Assembly: GCA_037045645.1 (NCBI GenBank)
Contig: JBAOIH010000001.1
Span: forward strand, 744,001 to 808,000
Source of the DNA: Nocardioides sp.
Lineage (GTDB): Bacteria; Actinomycetota; Actinomycetes; Propionibacteriales; Nocardioidaceae
Reading direction: 5' to 3'
Length of the DNA stretch: 64,000 nt
A program made the translations under genes and the position numbers. Below the pieces are notes generated by a model. It saw only the letters and a list, made by a program, of their open reading frames with translations. It did no database searches and had not been told where the DNA came from. How positions within the stretch are numbered: the first letter of the stretch is position 1; each line of letters opens with the position of its first letter. Below, one piece after another: positions 44,733-53,106 of this stretch.

Positions 44733-46301
44733 ATGACCACAAACGCCGCACAACTCGACCTCTCTGGCCACCTCGACGCCGCGACTCACACCGGCCCGCA
44801 GAGCCACACAGAGCCCGCCTCGCAGCCTCCCGCCTCGGCCTCGCACCCTGCGCCCACCGGACCACCCGCGACGCCGAACGCCCAGCCGCGCCCGCGCTCG
44901 ACCAAGCGCCGGACCAAGCGCCGCACCCATGACGGCGGCTCGATCGACCGACTGCCCTCGGGCCGCTATCGCGTGCGCTACTACGCCGACGACCTGACCA
45001 CCCGGCACACCCGCACCTTCACCAGCCGCCGCGACGCCTCCGACTTCCTCGCCACCATCCGCACCGACCGACTACGCGGAGAATGGCGCGACCCCCGCAC
45101 CGGAGCCCGACCGCTAGGCGAATACGCCGCCTCCTACCTCGCAACCCGCACCGACCTACGCCCCTCCACCCGACTCCTGTACGCCCGCACCCTGCGCGTG
45201 TGGATCACCCGAGACATCACCTTCACCCCCGCAGCAGGCGGACGCCCACGAACCCTCAACCTCGGAACCCGACACCTACGCACCCTGACCGTTGCCGATA
45301 TCCGCGAATGGCACGCCGCAGTCACCCAAACCATCGAAGCCAACCTCGCCCGACGCGCCGAACGCCGCGCACAACCTCGAAAGCCACCCACCGACGCCGC
45401 CCACGCCCGCGCCTACGCCCGCAGCCAAGGCCACGCCGTAGCCGAAACCGGCAAACTCCCCGCGCACCACTGGCAAGCCTGGCGCGCAGCCGGATCACCC
45501 CAAAACGCCGCACCCGAACGCCGACCCAGCCGCGAACCCGGCACCCCCGCGACCCCGCCCCGACAGGCTTACGCGCTCCTGCGCCTCGTGCTCAACAACG
45601 CAGTACGCGACGGACTCATCCCCGCCAACCCCTGCCAGATACCCGGCGCCGGAAACGCACGCCCCGCAGAGCGCACCATCCCCAGCCCCGAACAAGTCGA
45701 AGCACTCGCCGCCCACATGCCCGAACACCTACGCGTCTCGATCATCCTCGCTGCCTACTCCGGCCTACGCGTCGGCGAACTCTTCGCCCTGGCCCGCCGA
45801 GACGTAGACCTCGCCACGCGTACCCTGCGCGTACGCCGGACCCTTGTCCGCACCGAAACCGACCCCGTCGCCTTCGGGCCACCCAAAACCGACGCCGGAC
45901 GCCGCACCGTCCACATACCCGCAAGCGTCGCCACACAACTACGCGACCACATGACCACCTTTGTCGCAGACGACCCCGACGCGCTCCTATTCACCACCAG
46001 CAACAACGGACCGCTACCCGCCTCACGACGAACCGAACACTTCCGCCGCGCCCGACGCCGAGCGGGCGTGTCGAGCGCGATCACCTGGCACAGCCTGCGC
46101 CACTACGCCGCCACCCAATACGCCCGCACCGGAGCCACCACCCGCGACCTACAAGCACGCCTCGGACACTCCACCGTCGTCGCCGCGATGATCTATCAAC
46201 ACACCGACGCCGACCGCGACCGTGCCCTCACCGAACTCCTCGACAACCTGCGCCCCGGCAACCCGAGCAACGTCCACCCGCTCACAGCCCGCACCGCCTA
46301 A
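44733..46301 (+). CDS. int: Tyrosine recombinase / integrase
   Basis: 522 residues from ATG 44733 (AAAGGG upstream). A Pro/Thr-rich N-terminal tail and basic stretch (RSTKRRTKRRTHDGG) precede an AP2-like arm-binding motif GSIDRLPSGRYRVRYYADDL, a SAM-like core-binding domain, and the catalytic domain: ILAAYSGLRVGELFALARRD (Arg I), SAITWHSLRHYAATQYARTG (HxxR), LGHSTVVAAMIYQHT (His and the Tyr nucleophile). An insertion of about 60 residues in the core-binding domain (ARRAERRAQPRKPPTDAAHA onward) makes it longer than usual. Downstream of attL, it is the gene expected to drive integration. Confidence 0.93.
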   Translation: MTTNAAQLDLSGHLDAATHTGPQSHTEPASQPPASASHPAPTGPPATPNAQPRPRSTKRRTKRRTHDGGSIDRLPSGRYRVRYYADDLTTRHTRTFTSRRDASDFLATIRTDRLRGEWRDPRTGARPLGEYAASYLATRTDLRPSTRLLYARTLRVWITRDITFTPAAGGRPRTLNLGTRHLRTLTVADIREWHAAVTQTIEANLARRAERRAQPRKPPTDAAHARAYARSQGHAVAETGKLPAHHWQAWRAAGSPQNAAPERRPSREPGTPATPPRQAYALLRLVLNNAVRDGLIPANPCQIPGAGNARPAERTIPSPEQVEALAAHMPEHLRVSIILAAYSGLRVGELFALARRDVDLATRTLRVRRTLVRTETDPVAFGPPKTDAGRRTVHIPASVATQLRDHMTTFVADDPDALLFTTSNNGPLPASRRTEHFRRARRRAGVSSAITWHSLRHYAATQYARTGATTRDLQARLGHSTVVAAMIYQHTDADRDRALTELLDNLRPGNPSNVHPLTARTA

Positions 46302-46334
46302 AGCCCAACAACAGACCCGAAAGGCCCATCCGCA

Positions 46335-47114
46335 ATGAGCAGTCCCGCCTACGCCCTTCCCGCTACCTGCACCCGCGACGAAGCGCCCCGCATCCTCGCC
46401 GCAGTAATCGCACACGCTCACCGGCCCGTCCCGACCCTTGCCGACTACGTGGCGCCCCTCGACCTCTCACCCGCAGCGCTCGACGCCCACGACTACGCGA
46501 CCCCCGCGCCCGACCTGCTTGCCCGCGCCTTCACACCCGACCCACACGACCCCGACCTACTCACGCCCGCGCCCTGGCTCACCGACCCCGCAGCCCTCGT
46601 CCAAGTCCTGGCACAACACACCCGACCAGACGGCGCCGAGTACGACACCGGGCGCCCCTGCCCGACCTGGTGCGAACACGCCGAACACGCCCACCCGTAC
46701 ACCTACACAAGACCCGACACAAAGCCCCTGCGCCTTCTCAAAGCCCACCCCGACGACACCACCAACGAGCAGGCCGCAGGCCTGTACCGAATCCACCGCA
46801 AACGTCTCGGACGCAACCCCACCCACGTCGCCCTAGAGGCCCGCGACCGCATCGACAACCCCCACGCACCAAGCGACTACGGCACCGACCCCGACGCGCT
46901 GACAGTCGCCCTATACGTACGCGGCGCCCTCTATCCCACTGACCCCGTGGCCCACCTCACCCCACTTGGCGCCCGAGAACTCGCCTGCCAACTCAACGCC
47001 GCCGCAGCCCTAGCCGACACCGAACTAGCCGCCTTTCTTCCCCCCCCCCCCCCCCCTGACGTTCTAGGACGTTCGAGCGCCCGTTCGAATGTTTGTGATA
47101 GCGTGCGGCGCTAG
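46335..47114 (+). CDS. Element protein of unknown function with a poly-C tract
   Basis: 259 residues, RBS GAAAGG. Reads YALPATCTRDEAPRILAAVI, PAPWLTDPAALVQVLAQHTR, then CPTWCEHAEHAHPY, a Cys/His cluster that could bind zinc, and TDPDALTVALYVRGALYPTD. I recognise no family. Near its end six Pro codons are written as CCC, forming a 17-C run (47040-47056); losing or gaining one C would change the end (to PLTF-stop or to a stop directly after the Pro run). It follows the integrase by 33 bp. Confidence 0.6.
   Translation: MSSPAYALPATCTRDEAPRILAAVIAHAHRPVPTLADYVAPLDLSPAALDAHDYATPAPDLLARAFTPDPHDPDLLTPAPWLTDPAALVQVLAQHTRPDGAEYDTGRPCPTWCEHAEHAHPYTYTRPDTKPLRLLKAHPDDTTNEQAAGLYRIHRKRLGRNPTHVALEARDRIDNPHAPSDYGTDPDALTVALYVRGALYPTDPVAHLTPLGARELACQLNAAAALADTELAAFLPPPPPPDVLGRSSARSNVCDSVRR
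47040..47056. repeat. 17-C homopolymer, possible slippage site
   Basis: Seventeen C in a row inside the end of the preceding gene, coding for Pro in the frame shown. Length change by one base alters the last 21 residues of the product. No other homopolymer of this length occurs in the window. Confidence 0.85.
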
Positions 47115-47149
47115 CAGGAACGTTCCGGACACCCTCAGAAAGCCAAGCC

Positions 47150-47701
47150 ATGCCAACCACGGTCACGCCCCGCCGCGTGCCCTTCGGCATGCCCACAGAC
47201 GCCGCCGAGACCCTCGCCAACGCCCTCGACGCCCTCGACCTCTCGACTGCCAATGATTCGACCCGCGTCCTGATCCTGGCCGCAAGCCGCGACGAACTGC
47301 GCGCGCTAGCAGACGCCGCCGACACCGCCGAGCACGCTGCGGACACGCCCCGAGACGCCCGAGACGCCCGAGCCTGGCGCCTCGCAGTCCTCGACGCCCT
47401 CGCGCACGTTCTGGCTCACCTCGACCGCGCCGCCTACCGAGACGCCCTCGCCGCCCGAAACACCGGCCACCCGAGCGCGTTTGCGTGCGCGGCAGTCGAG
47501 CACGTAGACCGCGAACGCGCCTTCGCCCGTGCGCGTCGCTTCACCAGAGCCCTTCGTCTCCGGCGCGTCCGCGCCGCCCAGCACGCCGACGCGCTGCGGC
47601 GCCTCCTGCACCACCGGCGCCCCAGCCTGCGCACCGCGCCCGCACGGCCAATCGTCTACGCGCACGTAGTCGCACCAGACCGCGCCCCGCCGATCGCGTG
47701 A
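47150..47701 (+). CDS. Element protein of unknown function
   Basis: 183 residues, rich in Ala, Arg and Asp. The first half is helical (DAAETLANALDALDLSTAND, SRDELRALADAADTAEHAAD), the second strongly basic (RARRFTRALRLRRVRAAQHA), which would suit nucleic-acid binding. Two GTTCGA motifs 12 bp apart (47071-47076, 47083-47088) and TGTGATAGC at 47095-47103 lie in the 35-bp-plus gap upstream and may form its promoter/operator. No homologue recognised. Confidence 0.55.
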   Translation: MPTTVTPRRVPFGMPTDAAETLANALDALDLSTANDSTRVLILAASRDELRALADAADTAEHAADTPRDARDARAWRLAVLDALAHVLAHLDRAAYRDALAARNTGHPSAFACAAVEHVDRERAFARARRFTRALRLRRVRAAQHADALRRLLHHRRPSLRTAPARPIVYAHVVAPDRAPPIA

Positions 47702-48003
47702 CCGTGACCCTGACCCCACTCGCGCTAGCCCCCTAACACGCAACGCGACCCGGCACGGCACCCGCTCGGCAAACCCTGCGCCCGGACTTACAACCCACGG
47801 CGCAACTAGCCGTCACGCGCCCCACCGGACCGCAACACACGCCCCAGGAGAGCCGACGCGCGGCGCCGTGCCAACCCGGCAGGCTCACGACAAGCAACGC
47901 ACACCCGGCACCCCGAGCCCGAGCCCACTAGCGCCCCTCGGACTCACGGCCACACCTCACGGCCACCGGCACGGCGCCGCGCCAGTCGGAACAAACCTCG
48001 ACC
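47702..48003. other. 302 bp without a supported gene
   Basis: Open frames exist but show no ribosome-binding site or domain. It probably contains the promoter for the excisionase-like gene. No clear hairpin or repeat was seen apart from CTCACGGCCAC written twice near 47943-47963. Confidence 0.4.
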
Positions 48004-48231
48004 ATGACCGACCCCACCCACGGCCCAGCCGCCGCACTACCCGCCAACCCACACCCCGCCCTCTCGTACGCCGACGCTGTGATCTACTCCGGCCTTTCGG
48101 AACAGCACCTTCGACGTTGCATCACAGACGGACGCCTCCGACACATCCGCTACGGCAAGAAAGTCAGAATCCCGCTCGACGCTCTGAACACCTACCTACG
48201 CGACGGCGACCCGCAAGACGGCAACGCATGA
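48004..48231 (+). CDS. Excisionase-like HTH protein
   Basis: 75 residues: ALSYADAVIYSGLSEQHLRR, CITDGRLRHIRYGKKVRIPL, DALNTYLRDGD. This is the MerR-like winged HTH of small excisionases (helix, turn, recognition helix, then wing RYGKKVRIP). Position a few genes after the integrase agrees with an Xis/RDF role, which is inferred. It overlaps the next gene by 4 bp (ATGA). Confidence 0.78.
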   Translation: MTDPTHGPAAALPANPHPALSYADAVIYSGLSEQHLRRCITDGRLRHIRYGKKVRIPLDALNTYLRDGDPQDGNA

Positions 48232-48348
48232 GCACGACGGCACACATCTACCGCCCCTCGAACCTCGCAGAACACCAGCCCAAACCGGCCGGCTGGATCG
48301 GCTCGATAAACCTCCACGGCGCCAACGTCATAAGCCGCGACGCCCTAA

Positions 48349-49995
48349 CCTCGGGATTTCACGAGTGATCTGGCGACACCGGGGCTGAAAGCACGGAAGT
48401 GCCTGTCCTGCTTGGGATTCTTGTTCTTGCGACAGTCCAAGAATCGCTAGCGGAAAGGCACTCCGTAGGTGAAGCGTAGCCGTGTCCCCAATCTGGTTCT
48501 CGATCCCGTCCGCGAGTCGCTGATCTCCTCCTGCGGGGCGCTGCTGCTCAAGGAGGCGTCCGGTGTCACCGGCCTGGGCCGGGGACTCTCCCGGGCGCTT
48601 GCGCCGTGGCGCCCAGCACGGGCTGAGCATGACCCGGGCAAGGTCTTGCTCGACGTGGCGACCGCGGTCGCGCTTGGCGGGGATTGTCTTGCCGATGTCG
48701 CCGTGATCCGTGCCCAGCCCGAGTTGTTCGGGGCGGTCGCTTCCGACCCGACCGTCTCGCGGGTCTTTGCAGCCCTCGCTGCGGACGTGGACGACGCGGT
48801 GGCCGCGATCCGGGACGTGCGGGCCCAGGCGCGCGCGGCGGTCTGGGCACGCCGTCGCCCGCTGGCCGGTACGCCGGGTAGTCAGGTGATCGTGGACATC
48901 GACGCCACCCTGGTCACCGCGCACTCGGACAAGGAAGGCGCCGAGCCGACCTTCAAGCGCGGGTTCGGGTTCGCCCCGATGTGCACCTTCGTCGACCACG
49001 GCCAGCACGGCACCGGCGAACCGCTGGCGATCGATCTGCGGCCCGGGAAGGCCTCGCCCTGGAATAGCGCGGACCACCTCGCCACGCTCGAGGCCGCGCT
49101 GGCCCAGCTCCCCGATGGCGAGCAACAGCAGGTGCTGGTCCGCGCCGATACCGGCGCCTGCTCGAAGGTGTTCCTCCACCACATCACCGACGCCGGTCTG
49201 GAGTACTCGATCGGTTTCCAGGCCCAAGACACCGTCAAAGCAGCCATCGAAGCCATCCCCGAACAAGCCTGGCGATCCGCGGTCGATGGTGACGGTGAGC
49301 CTCGCGACGGCGCTCAGGTCGCCGAGCTCACTGCCTGGATGCCGACCCCGACACGGTCCAGCCGCCCCGGCCCGAAGGACTGGCCGCTCGGGATGCGGGT
49401 CATCGCCCGCCGCGAACGCCCCCACCCCGGCGCCCAGCTGCGACTAACCGACCACAACGGGTGGCGCATCACCTGCTTCGCGACCAACACCAAAGGGCCC
49501 GGCTGGACCCTGGCCGCGCTCGAGGTCCGCCACCGCCAACGCGCCCGCTGCGAGGACCGGATCCGCGGCCTGAAAGACACCGGGCTGCGGAACCTTCCCT
49601 TCCACGACTACGCCAAGAACCGAATCTGGCTCGAGGTCGTCGCACTCGCCGCCGATCTCCTCGCCTGGACCCAGACCCTCGCCTTCGACGAGCATGAACC
49701 CGCCCGGCGGTGGGAGCCCAAACGACTCCGCTTCCGGCTCCTCGCCGTCGCCGGACGCATCATCCGCACCGGCCGCCGAAGACGCCTACGACTCCCCAGG
49801 GACTGGCCCTGGAGCCAGCTCATCGACACCGGCTGGACCACGCTCCACACCGCCTGACGGCCAAGACCCCCAACCCATCGACCAGGAACCGGAGAACCGG
49901 CGGCCACAGCGCCGGGGGCCAGACACGCCCTTCATCCAACCCGGCCGGCTTCCATCGAGAACCAGCTGCTCAGCAGGGCTCACGAAACGTCGAGG
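48349..49995 (+). mobile_element. IS1380-family insertion sequence (1647 bp)
   Basis: Ends are imperfect inverted repeats: CCTCGGGATTTCACGAG on the left, CCTCGACGTTTCGTGAG (reverse complement) on the right, 12 of 17 positions alike. It is flanked by CTAA on both sides (48345-48348 and 49996-49999), a 4-bp target duplication as usual for the family. Size and single long transposase gene fit IS1380. Confidence 0.87.
48469..49857 (+). CDS. IS1380-family transposase
   Basis: 462 residues. DDE features: VIVDIDATLVTAHSDKEGAE (first Asp), QVLVRADTGACSKVFL (second Asp) and the C-terminal RIRGLKDTGLRNLPF region, plus NRIWLEVVALAADLLAWTQT typical of DDE_Tnp_1 proteins of this family. The GTG/ATG region at 48469 (GTGAAGCGT) is the likely start. 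It looks intact, so the copy may be active. Confidence 0.92.
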   Translation: MKRSRVPNLVLDPVRESLISSCGALLLKEASGVTGLGRGLSRALAPWRPARAEHDPGKVLLDVATAVALGGDCLADVAVIRAQPELFGAVASDPTVSRVFAALAADVDDAVAAIRDVRAQARAAVWARRRPLAGTPGSQVIVDIDATLVTAHSDKEGAEPTFKRGFGFAPMCTFVDHGQHGTGEPLAIDLRPGKASPWNSADHLATLEAALAQLPDGEQQQVLVRADTGACSKVFLHHITDAGLEYSIGFQAQDTVKAAIEAIPEQAWRSAVDGDGEPRDGAQVAELTAWMPTPTRSSRPGPKDWPLGMRVIARRERPHPGAQLRLTDHNGWRITCFATNTKGPGWTLAALEVRHRQRARCEDRIRGLKDTGLRNLPFHDYAKNRIWLEVVALAADLLAWTQTLAFDEHEPARRWEPKRLRFRLLAVAGRIIRTGRRRRLRLPRDWPWSQLIDTGWTTLHTA

Positions 49996-50193
49996 CTAAC
50001 GCGACTCCTCAGCGCCCACGCCCGAGCACGCAGCATCGTGATCATCAACGGGGCACCGTGTCTACGAGCGCGCATCGCCCAAGCCCTGCGCGCCCTCGGA
50101 GTCACCACCGCAACCCGTGCCGACCCCACGCCCTGCGGCCACTGCATCAGTTGCGCCCACTGGCCCCGCACAACCCCATGAGCAGCGCCAACC

Positions 50194-50553
50194 GTGACCG
50201 ACCCGACCCACCCGCGTCGAGCGGGCACCTTCGCATGGCAACGCGCACTACTCGCAGCGAGCCCCGCCGACATCGGAGCCACCAGCGCCGCCGCAGCACG
50301 CACAACCAAACTCGTCGGCCTCGCCCTCTCCGTCTATGCCAACGCCGACGGCGGCTCGATCACAGTCGGTCAAACCCGCCTTGCCCGAGACGCCAACCTC
50401 ACGACCCGAGCCGTACGCGCATGCCTGCATGACTTGCGCAACACCAGCTGGATCATCCGCACCCGCCACGGCGCCCGCTCGGCACGCGCCCAGACCGACG
50501 CGCACGCCCTCGCCATCCCACTGACCTCGCAACCCTCGGAGCCCACCCCGTGA
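50194..50553 (+). CDS. Winged-helix (HTH_36-like) element protein
   Basis: 119 residues. The start MTDPTHPRRAGTFAWQRALL leads to a winged HTH: TTKLVGLALSVYANADGGSI, TVGQTRLARDANLTTRAVRA and the helix CLHDLRNTSWIIRTRHG. This resembles the HTH_36 domain found in replication initiators and phage regulators, but the rest of an initiator is absent. It begins 12 bp after the restored stop of the split Cys-rich gene and overlaps the next gene by 4 bp (GTGA). Confidence 0.7.
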   Translation: MTDPTHPRRAGTFAWQRALLAASPADIGATSAAAARTTKLVGLALSVYANADGGSITVGQTRLARDANLTTRAVRACLHDLRNTSWIIRTRHGARSARAQTDAHALAIPLTSQPSEPTP

Positions 50554-50627
50554 CCACAAACACGCCCAACCCTGACTGAACCGCCCCGGCATGTCCGGAG
50601 AGCTGATTCGTTGGAAGGATCACTCTC

Positions 50628-50951
50628 ATGGCACGTCCCTCGAGGTACCCGACCGAGCTGCGTGAGCGCGCAGTGCGGATGGTGATGGAGTCCAGGCAGG
50701 ACTATCCGCACGAGTCCGCCGTGATCAGGTCGGTCGCGGCGAAGCTGGGCATCACCTCTACTGAATCGCTGCGTAAGTGGCTGCGGCAGGCCGAGATCGA
50801 CGGCGGTGTCCGCGTCGGCAAGTCCAGCGAGGAGATCGCTGAGATCAAGGCGTTGAAGAAAGAGGTCGCCGAACTGCGGCGGGCGAACGAGATCTTGAAG
50901 AGCGCTTCGGCTTTCTTCGCGGCGGAGCTCGACCGCCCCAACAGGTTCTGA
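50628..50951 (+). CDS. IS3-family OrfA
   Basis: 107 residues. MARPSRYPTELRERAVRMVM with an HTH (SVAAKLGITSTESLRKWLRQ) and a leucine-zipper-like coiled coil (EIAEIKALKKEVAELRRANE, ILKSASAFFAAEL). It binds the IS ends and is normally joined to OrfB by a -1 ribosomal frameshift near its end. Confidence 0.92.
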   Translation: MARPSRYPTELRERAVRMVMESRQDYPHESAVIRSVAAKLGITSTESLRKWLRQAEIDGGVRVGKSSEEIAEIKALKKEVAELRRANEILKSASAFFAAELDRPNRF

Positions 50952-50974
50952 TCGACTACATCGAGGACCACAAG

Positions 50975-51868
50975 GTGGAGTTCGGGGTCGAGCCGATCTG
51001 CCGCGTGCTCAGTGAGCACGGGATCAAGATCGCTCCGTCCACCTACTACGAGGCTCGCTCACGCCGGCCTTCCAAGCAGCAGATCCGCGACGCGGAGCTG
51101 GTCGAGATCATGGTCGCCGAGCGCAACCGGCAGAAGCTGGTCGCGCGGTTTGGTGCACGCAAGATGTGGCTGCACCTGCGCGGACGGGGCCATGACGTCG
51201 CTCGATGCACCGTCGAGCGGCTCTACCGTGAACAACGCTGGGTCGGGGCGCTACGTCTGAAGAAGTTCCGGACCACCATCGGCGACCCGGCCGCCGAGCG
51301 ACCACTGGACCTGGTCGATCGGCAGTTCTGGGCGAGCAGGCCCAACCAGCTATGGGTCGCCGACTTCACATATGTCGCGACCTGGTCAGGCACTGTCTAC
51401 GTCGCCTTCATCTTCGACGTCTTCAGCCGTCGGATCGTGGGCTGGCGGGCCGCCACGCGGATGACGACCGACCTGGTGCTCGACACCCTTGAGCATGCGA
51501 TCTGGACCCGCCAGCAGGCCGGTGTCACCGACCTTTCCGGCCTCATCCATCACACCGATGCAGGGTCTCAATACGTCAGCTTTGCCTTCACCCAGCGCCT
51601 CGTCGACGAGGGGGTCGACCCCTCAGTCGGGTCTGTTGGCGATGCCTATGACAACGCCCTCGCCGAGTCCCAGATCGGGCTCTACAAAGCCGAACTCATA
51701 CGTCCTGAAGGTCCCTGGCGCGGCGTCGAACACGTCGAACTAGAGACCCTGAACTGGGTCGACTTCTTCAACAACGAGCGCCCTCACGAGGCGCTCTCCG
51801 ACCTCACGCCCATGGCGGCCGAGGAACTGCACTACGCTGCAAGAAACGAGCTCACGCCAACCGGCTGA
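50975..51868 (+). CDS. IS3-family OrfB transposase
   Basis: About 297 residues in the -1 frame relative to OrfA; the frame is open upstream to within OrfA (VLIDYIEDHKVEFGVEPICR). DDE catalytic residues: LWVADFTYVATWSGTVYVAF (Asp), LIHHTDAGSQYVS (Asp) and NALAESQIGLYKAELI (Glu), with the terminal NNERPHEALSDLTPM. It should be made as an OrfAB fusion. It looks intact. Confidence 0.93.
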   Translation: MEFGVEPICRVLSEHGIKIAPSTYYEARSRRPSKQQIRDAELVEIMVAERNRQKLVARFGARKMWLHLRGRGHDVARCTVERLYREQRWVGALRLKKFRTTIGDPAAERPLDLVDRQFWASRPNQLWVADFTYVATWSGTVYVAFIFDVFSRRIVGWRAATRMTTDLVLDTLEHAIWTRQQAGVTDLSGLIHHTDAGSQYVSFAFTQRLVDEGVDPSVGSVGDAYDNALAESQIGLYKAELIRPEGPWRGVEHVELETLNWVDFFNNERPHEALSDLTPMAAEELHYAARNELTPTG

Positions 51869-52249
51869 GCCACCAAACCCAGCCTCCGGACTCGCCGGGG
51901 CGGTTCAGACCCCAACGCGCCGCCACGGTTCGCGCAACTCATCACAGAACTCGTGCGCCTCATACGCCCCGAATGGGGCGCCTCCGGCGTCCTGAAAGCC
52001 GTCATAGAGGCCAAAGACACCGCACCCGCGCCAGACCTCGCCTGCGCCGCAATCCGCGCCGCAGCCGACCCCAACAACCGGACCCCCGCAGTCATTGGCA
52101 TGACCGGCCCCCACTGGCTCGACCTAGAACACAAACCCCGCAGCGTCCCCACCTCGGAACTATGCGGCATCTGCAACCGCCCGCGCCTTCAATGTCAAAG
52201 CGTCGCCGCTAAGTCAGGCGACAGTCACACGTTCGAAGATCGCACCCAG

Positions 52250-52382
52250 CCCCGCAAAGCAGCCCCACCACCGGAACCCCCGTGCCTGTGAATAACCCCG
52301 CAAAGCAGCCCCACCACCGGAACCCCCGTTCCGCTGCCACCGGAACCCCCGTTCCGCTGCCACCGGAACCCCCGTTCCGCCA
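52250..52382. repeat. Short direct repeats, 34 bp x2 and 23 bp x3
   Basis: A 34-bp unit starting CCCCGCAAAGCAGCCCCACC occurs at 52250-52283 and 52296-52329. A 23-bp unit, CCACCGGAACCCCCGTTCCG plus CTG, occurs at 52314, 52337 and 52360 (the last slightly changed at its end). GGAACCCCCGTTCC is itself near-palindromic. They open the repeat-rich end of the element. Confidence 0.85.
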
Positions 52383-52440
52383 ACCAACTCAGTTACCAAC
52401 ACAATGACCATCATCACCGCCGCCGCTCGTCTCACTAGTC

Positions 52441-53095
52441 CGCAGCCGCTCGACACCGAACCGAGCAGCAACAACCGGACCGGCCATGTGCGGAGCAGAG
52501 CACGACGCCCGAACCTCGAACCGCCACGCGGCCAACACCCAACCTCGACCGGCCGACGCGCTCGACCACTGCCCGCAGCCGCTCGACACCGAACCGAGCA
52601 GCAACAACCGGACCGGCCATGTGCGGAGCAGAGCACGACGCCCGAACCTCGAACCGCCACGCGGCCAACACCCAACCTCGACCGGCCGACGCGCTCGACC
52701 ACTGCCCGCAGCCGCTCGACACCGAACCGAGCAGCAACAACCGGACCGGCCATGTGCGGAGCAGAGCACGACGCCCGAACCTCGAACCGCCACGCGGCCA
52801 ACACCCAACCTCGACCGGCCGACGCGCTCGACCACTGCCCGCAGCCGCTCGACACCGAACCGAGCAGCAACAACCGGACCGGCCATGTGCGGAGCAGAGC
52901 ACGACGCCCGAACCTCGAACCGCCACGCGGCCAACACCCAACCTCGACCGGCCGACGCGCTCGACCACTGCCCGCAGCCGCTCGACACCGAACCGAGCAG
53001 CAACAACCGGACCGGCCATGTGCGGAGCAGAGCACGACGCCCGAACCTCGAACCGCCACGCGGCCAACACCCAACCTCGACAGCCGACGCGCTCG
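52441..53095. repeat. Five tandem 133-bp repeats
   Basis: Units start CGCAGCCGCTCGACACCGAA at 52441, 52574, 52707, 52840 and 52973. The first four look identical; the fifth changes near its end (TCGACAGCCG, then CTCGACCTGCC). Because 133 is 3n+1, a frame through the array reads each unit in a new phase, and all phases are open on both strands; a repeat protein conserved by selection is therefore unlikely. Each unit contains CTCGACCACTGCCCGCAG, related to the core of the next array. Confidence 0.93.
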
Positions 53096-53106
53096 ACCTG
53101 CCGCCC

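Larger units (their letters stand above)
48228..50181 (+). pseudogene. Small Cys-rich gene interrupted by the IS1380-family element
   Basis: The 5' part (48228-48348) reads MSTTAHIYRPSNLAEHQPKP, AGWIGSINLHGANVISRDA. With the insertion and one CTAA duplication removed, it continues in frame at 50000 with LTRLLSAHARARSIVIINGA and ends CGHCISCAHWPRTTP at 50181, giving a 100-residue protein. CGHCISC could bind zinc. In the present state it ends soon after entering the IS (stop at 48366-48368). No family recognised. Confidence 0.72.
50577..51907 (+). mobile_element. IS3-family insertion sequence (1331 bp)
   Basis: Inverted repeats TGAACCGCCCCGGC...GTCCGGAG match at both ends (22 of 24 positions). 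Direct duplication GAC flanks it (50574-50576 and 51908-51910). Two overlapping transposase frames fill it. Size and 3-bp duplication fit the IS3 family. Confidence 0.92.
50550..52291 (+). pseudogene. Element gene interrupted by the IS3-family element
   Basis: The GTG at 50550 codes MTTNTPNPD before the IS. Removing it and one GAC copy restores the frame at 51911: PNAPPRFAQLITELVRLIRP, EWGASGVLKAVIEAKDTAPA, IGMTGPHWLDLEHKPRS, LCGICNRPRLQCQ, ending PPPEPPCL at 52291 (135 residues). CGICNRPRLQC looks like a small metal-binding knuckle. The 3' end runs into the first short repeats. As it stands the gene is cut after nine codons. No family recognised. Confidence 0.72.

Noticed and set aside
45083..46942. 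619-codon forward frame overlapping the integrase
   Set aside because: The integrase frame has all catalytic motifs; the other frame is Arg/Pro/Thr low complexity.
47071..47088. LexA/SOS box upstream of 47150
   Set aside because: The two GTTCGA motifs are direct repeats, not the inverted TCGAAC-N4-GTTCGA arrangement of actinobacterial SOS boxes.
48328..49425. Minus-strand frames under the IS1380 transposase
   Set aside because: Shadow of the transposase gene with no domain of its own.
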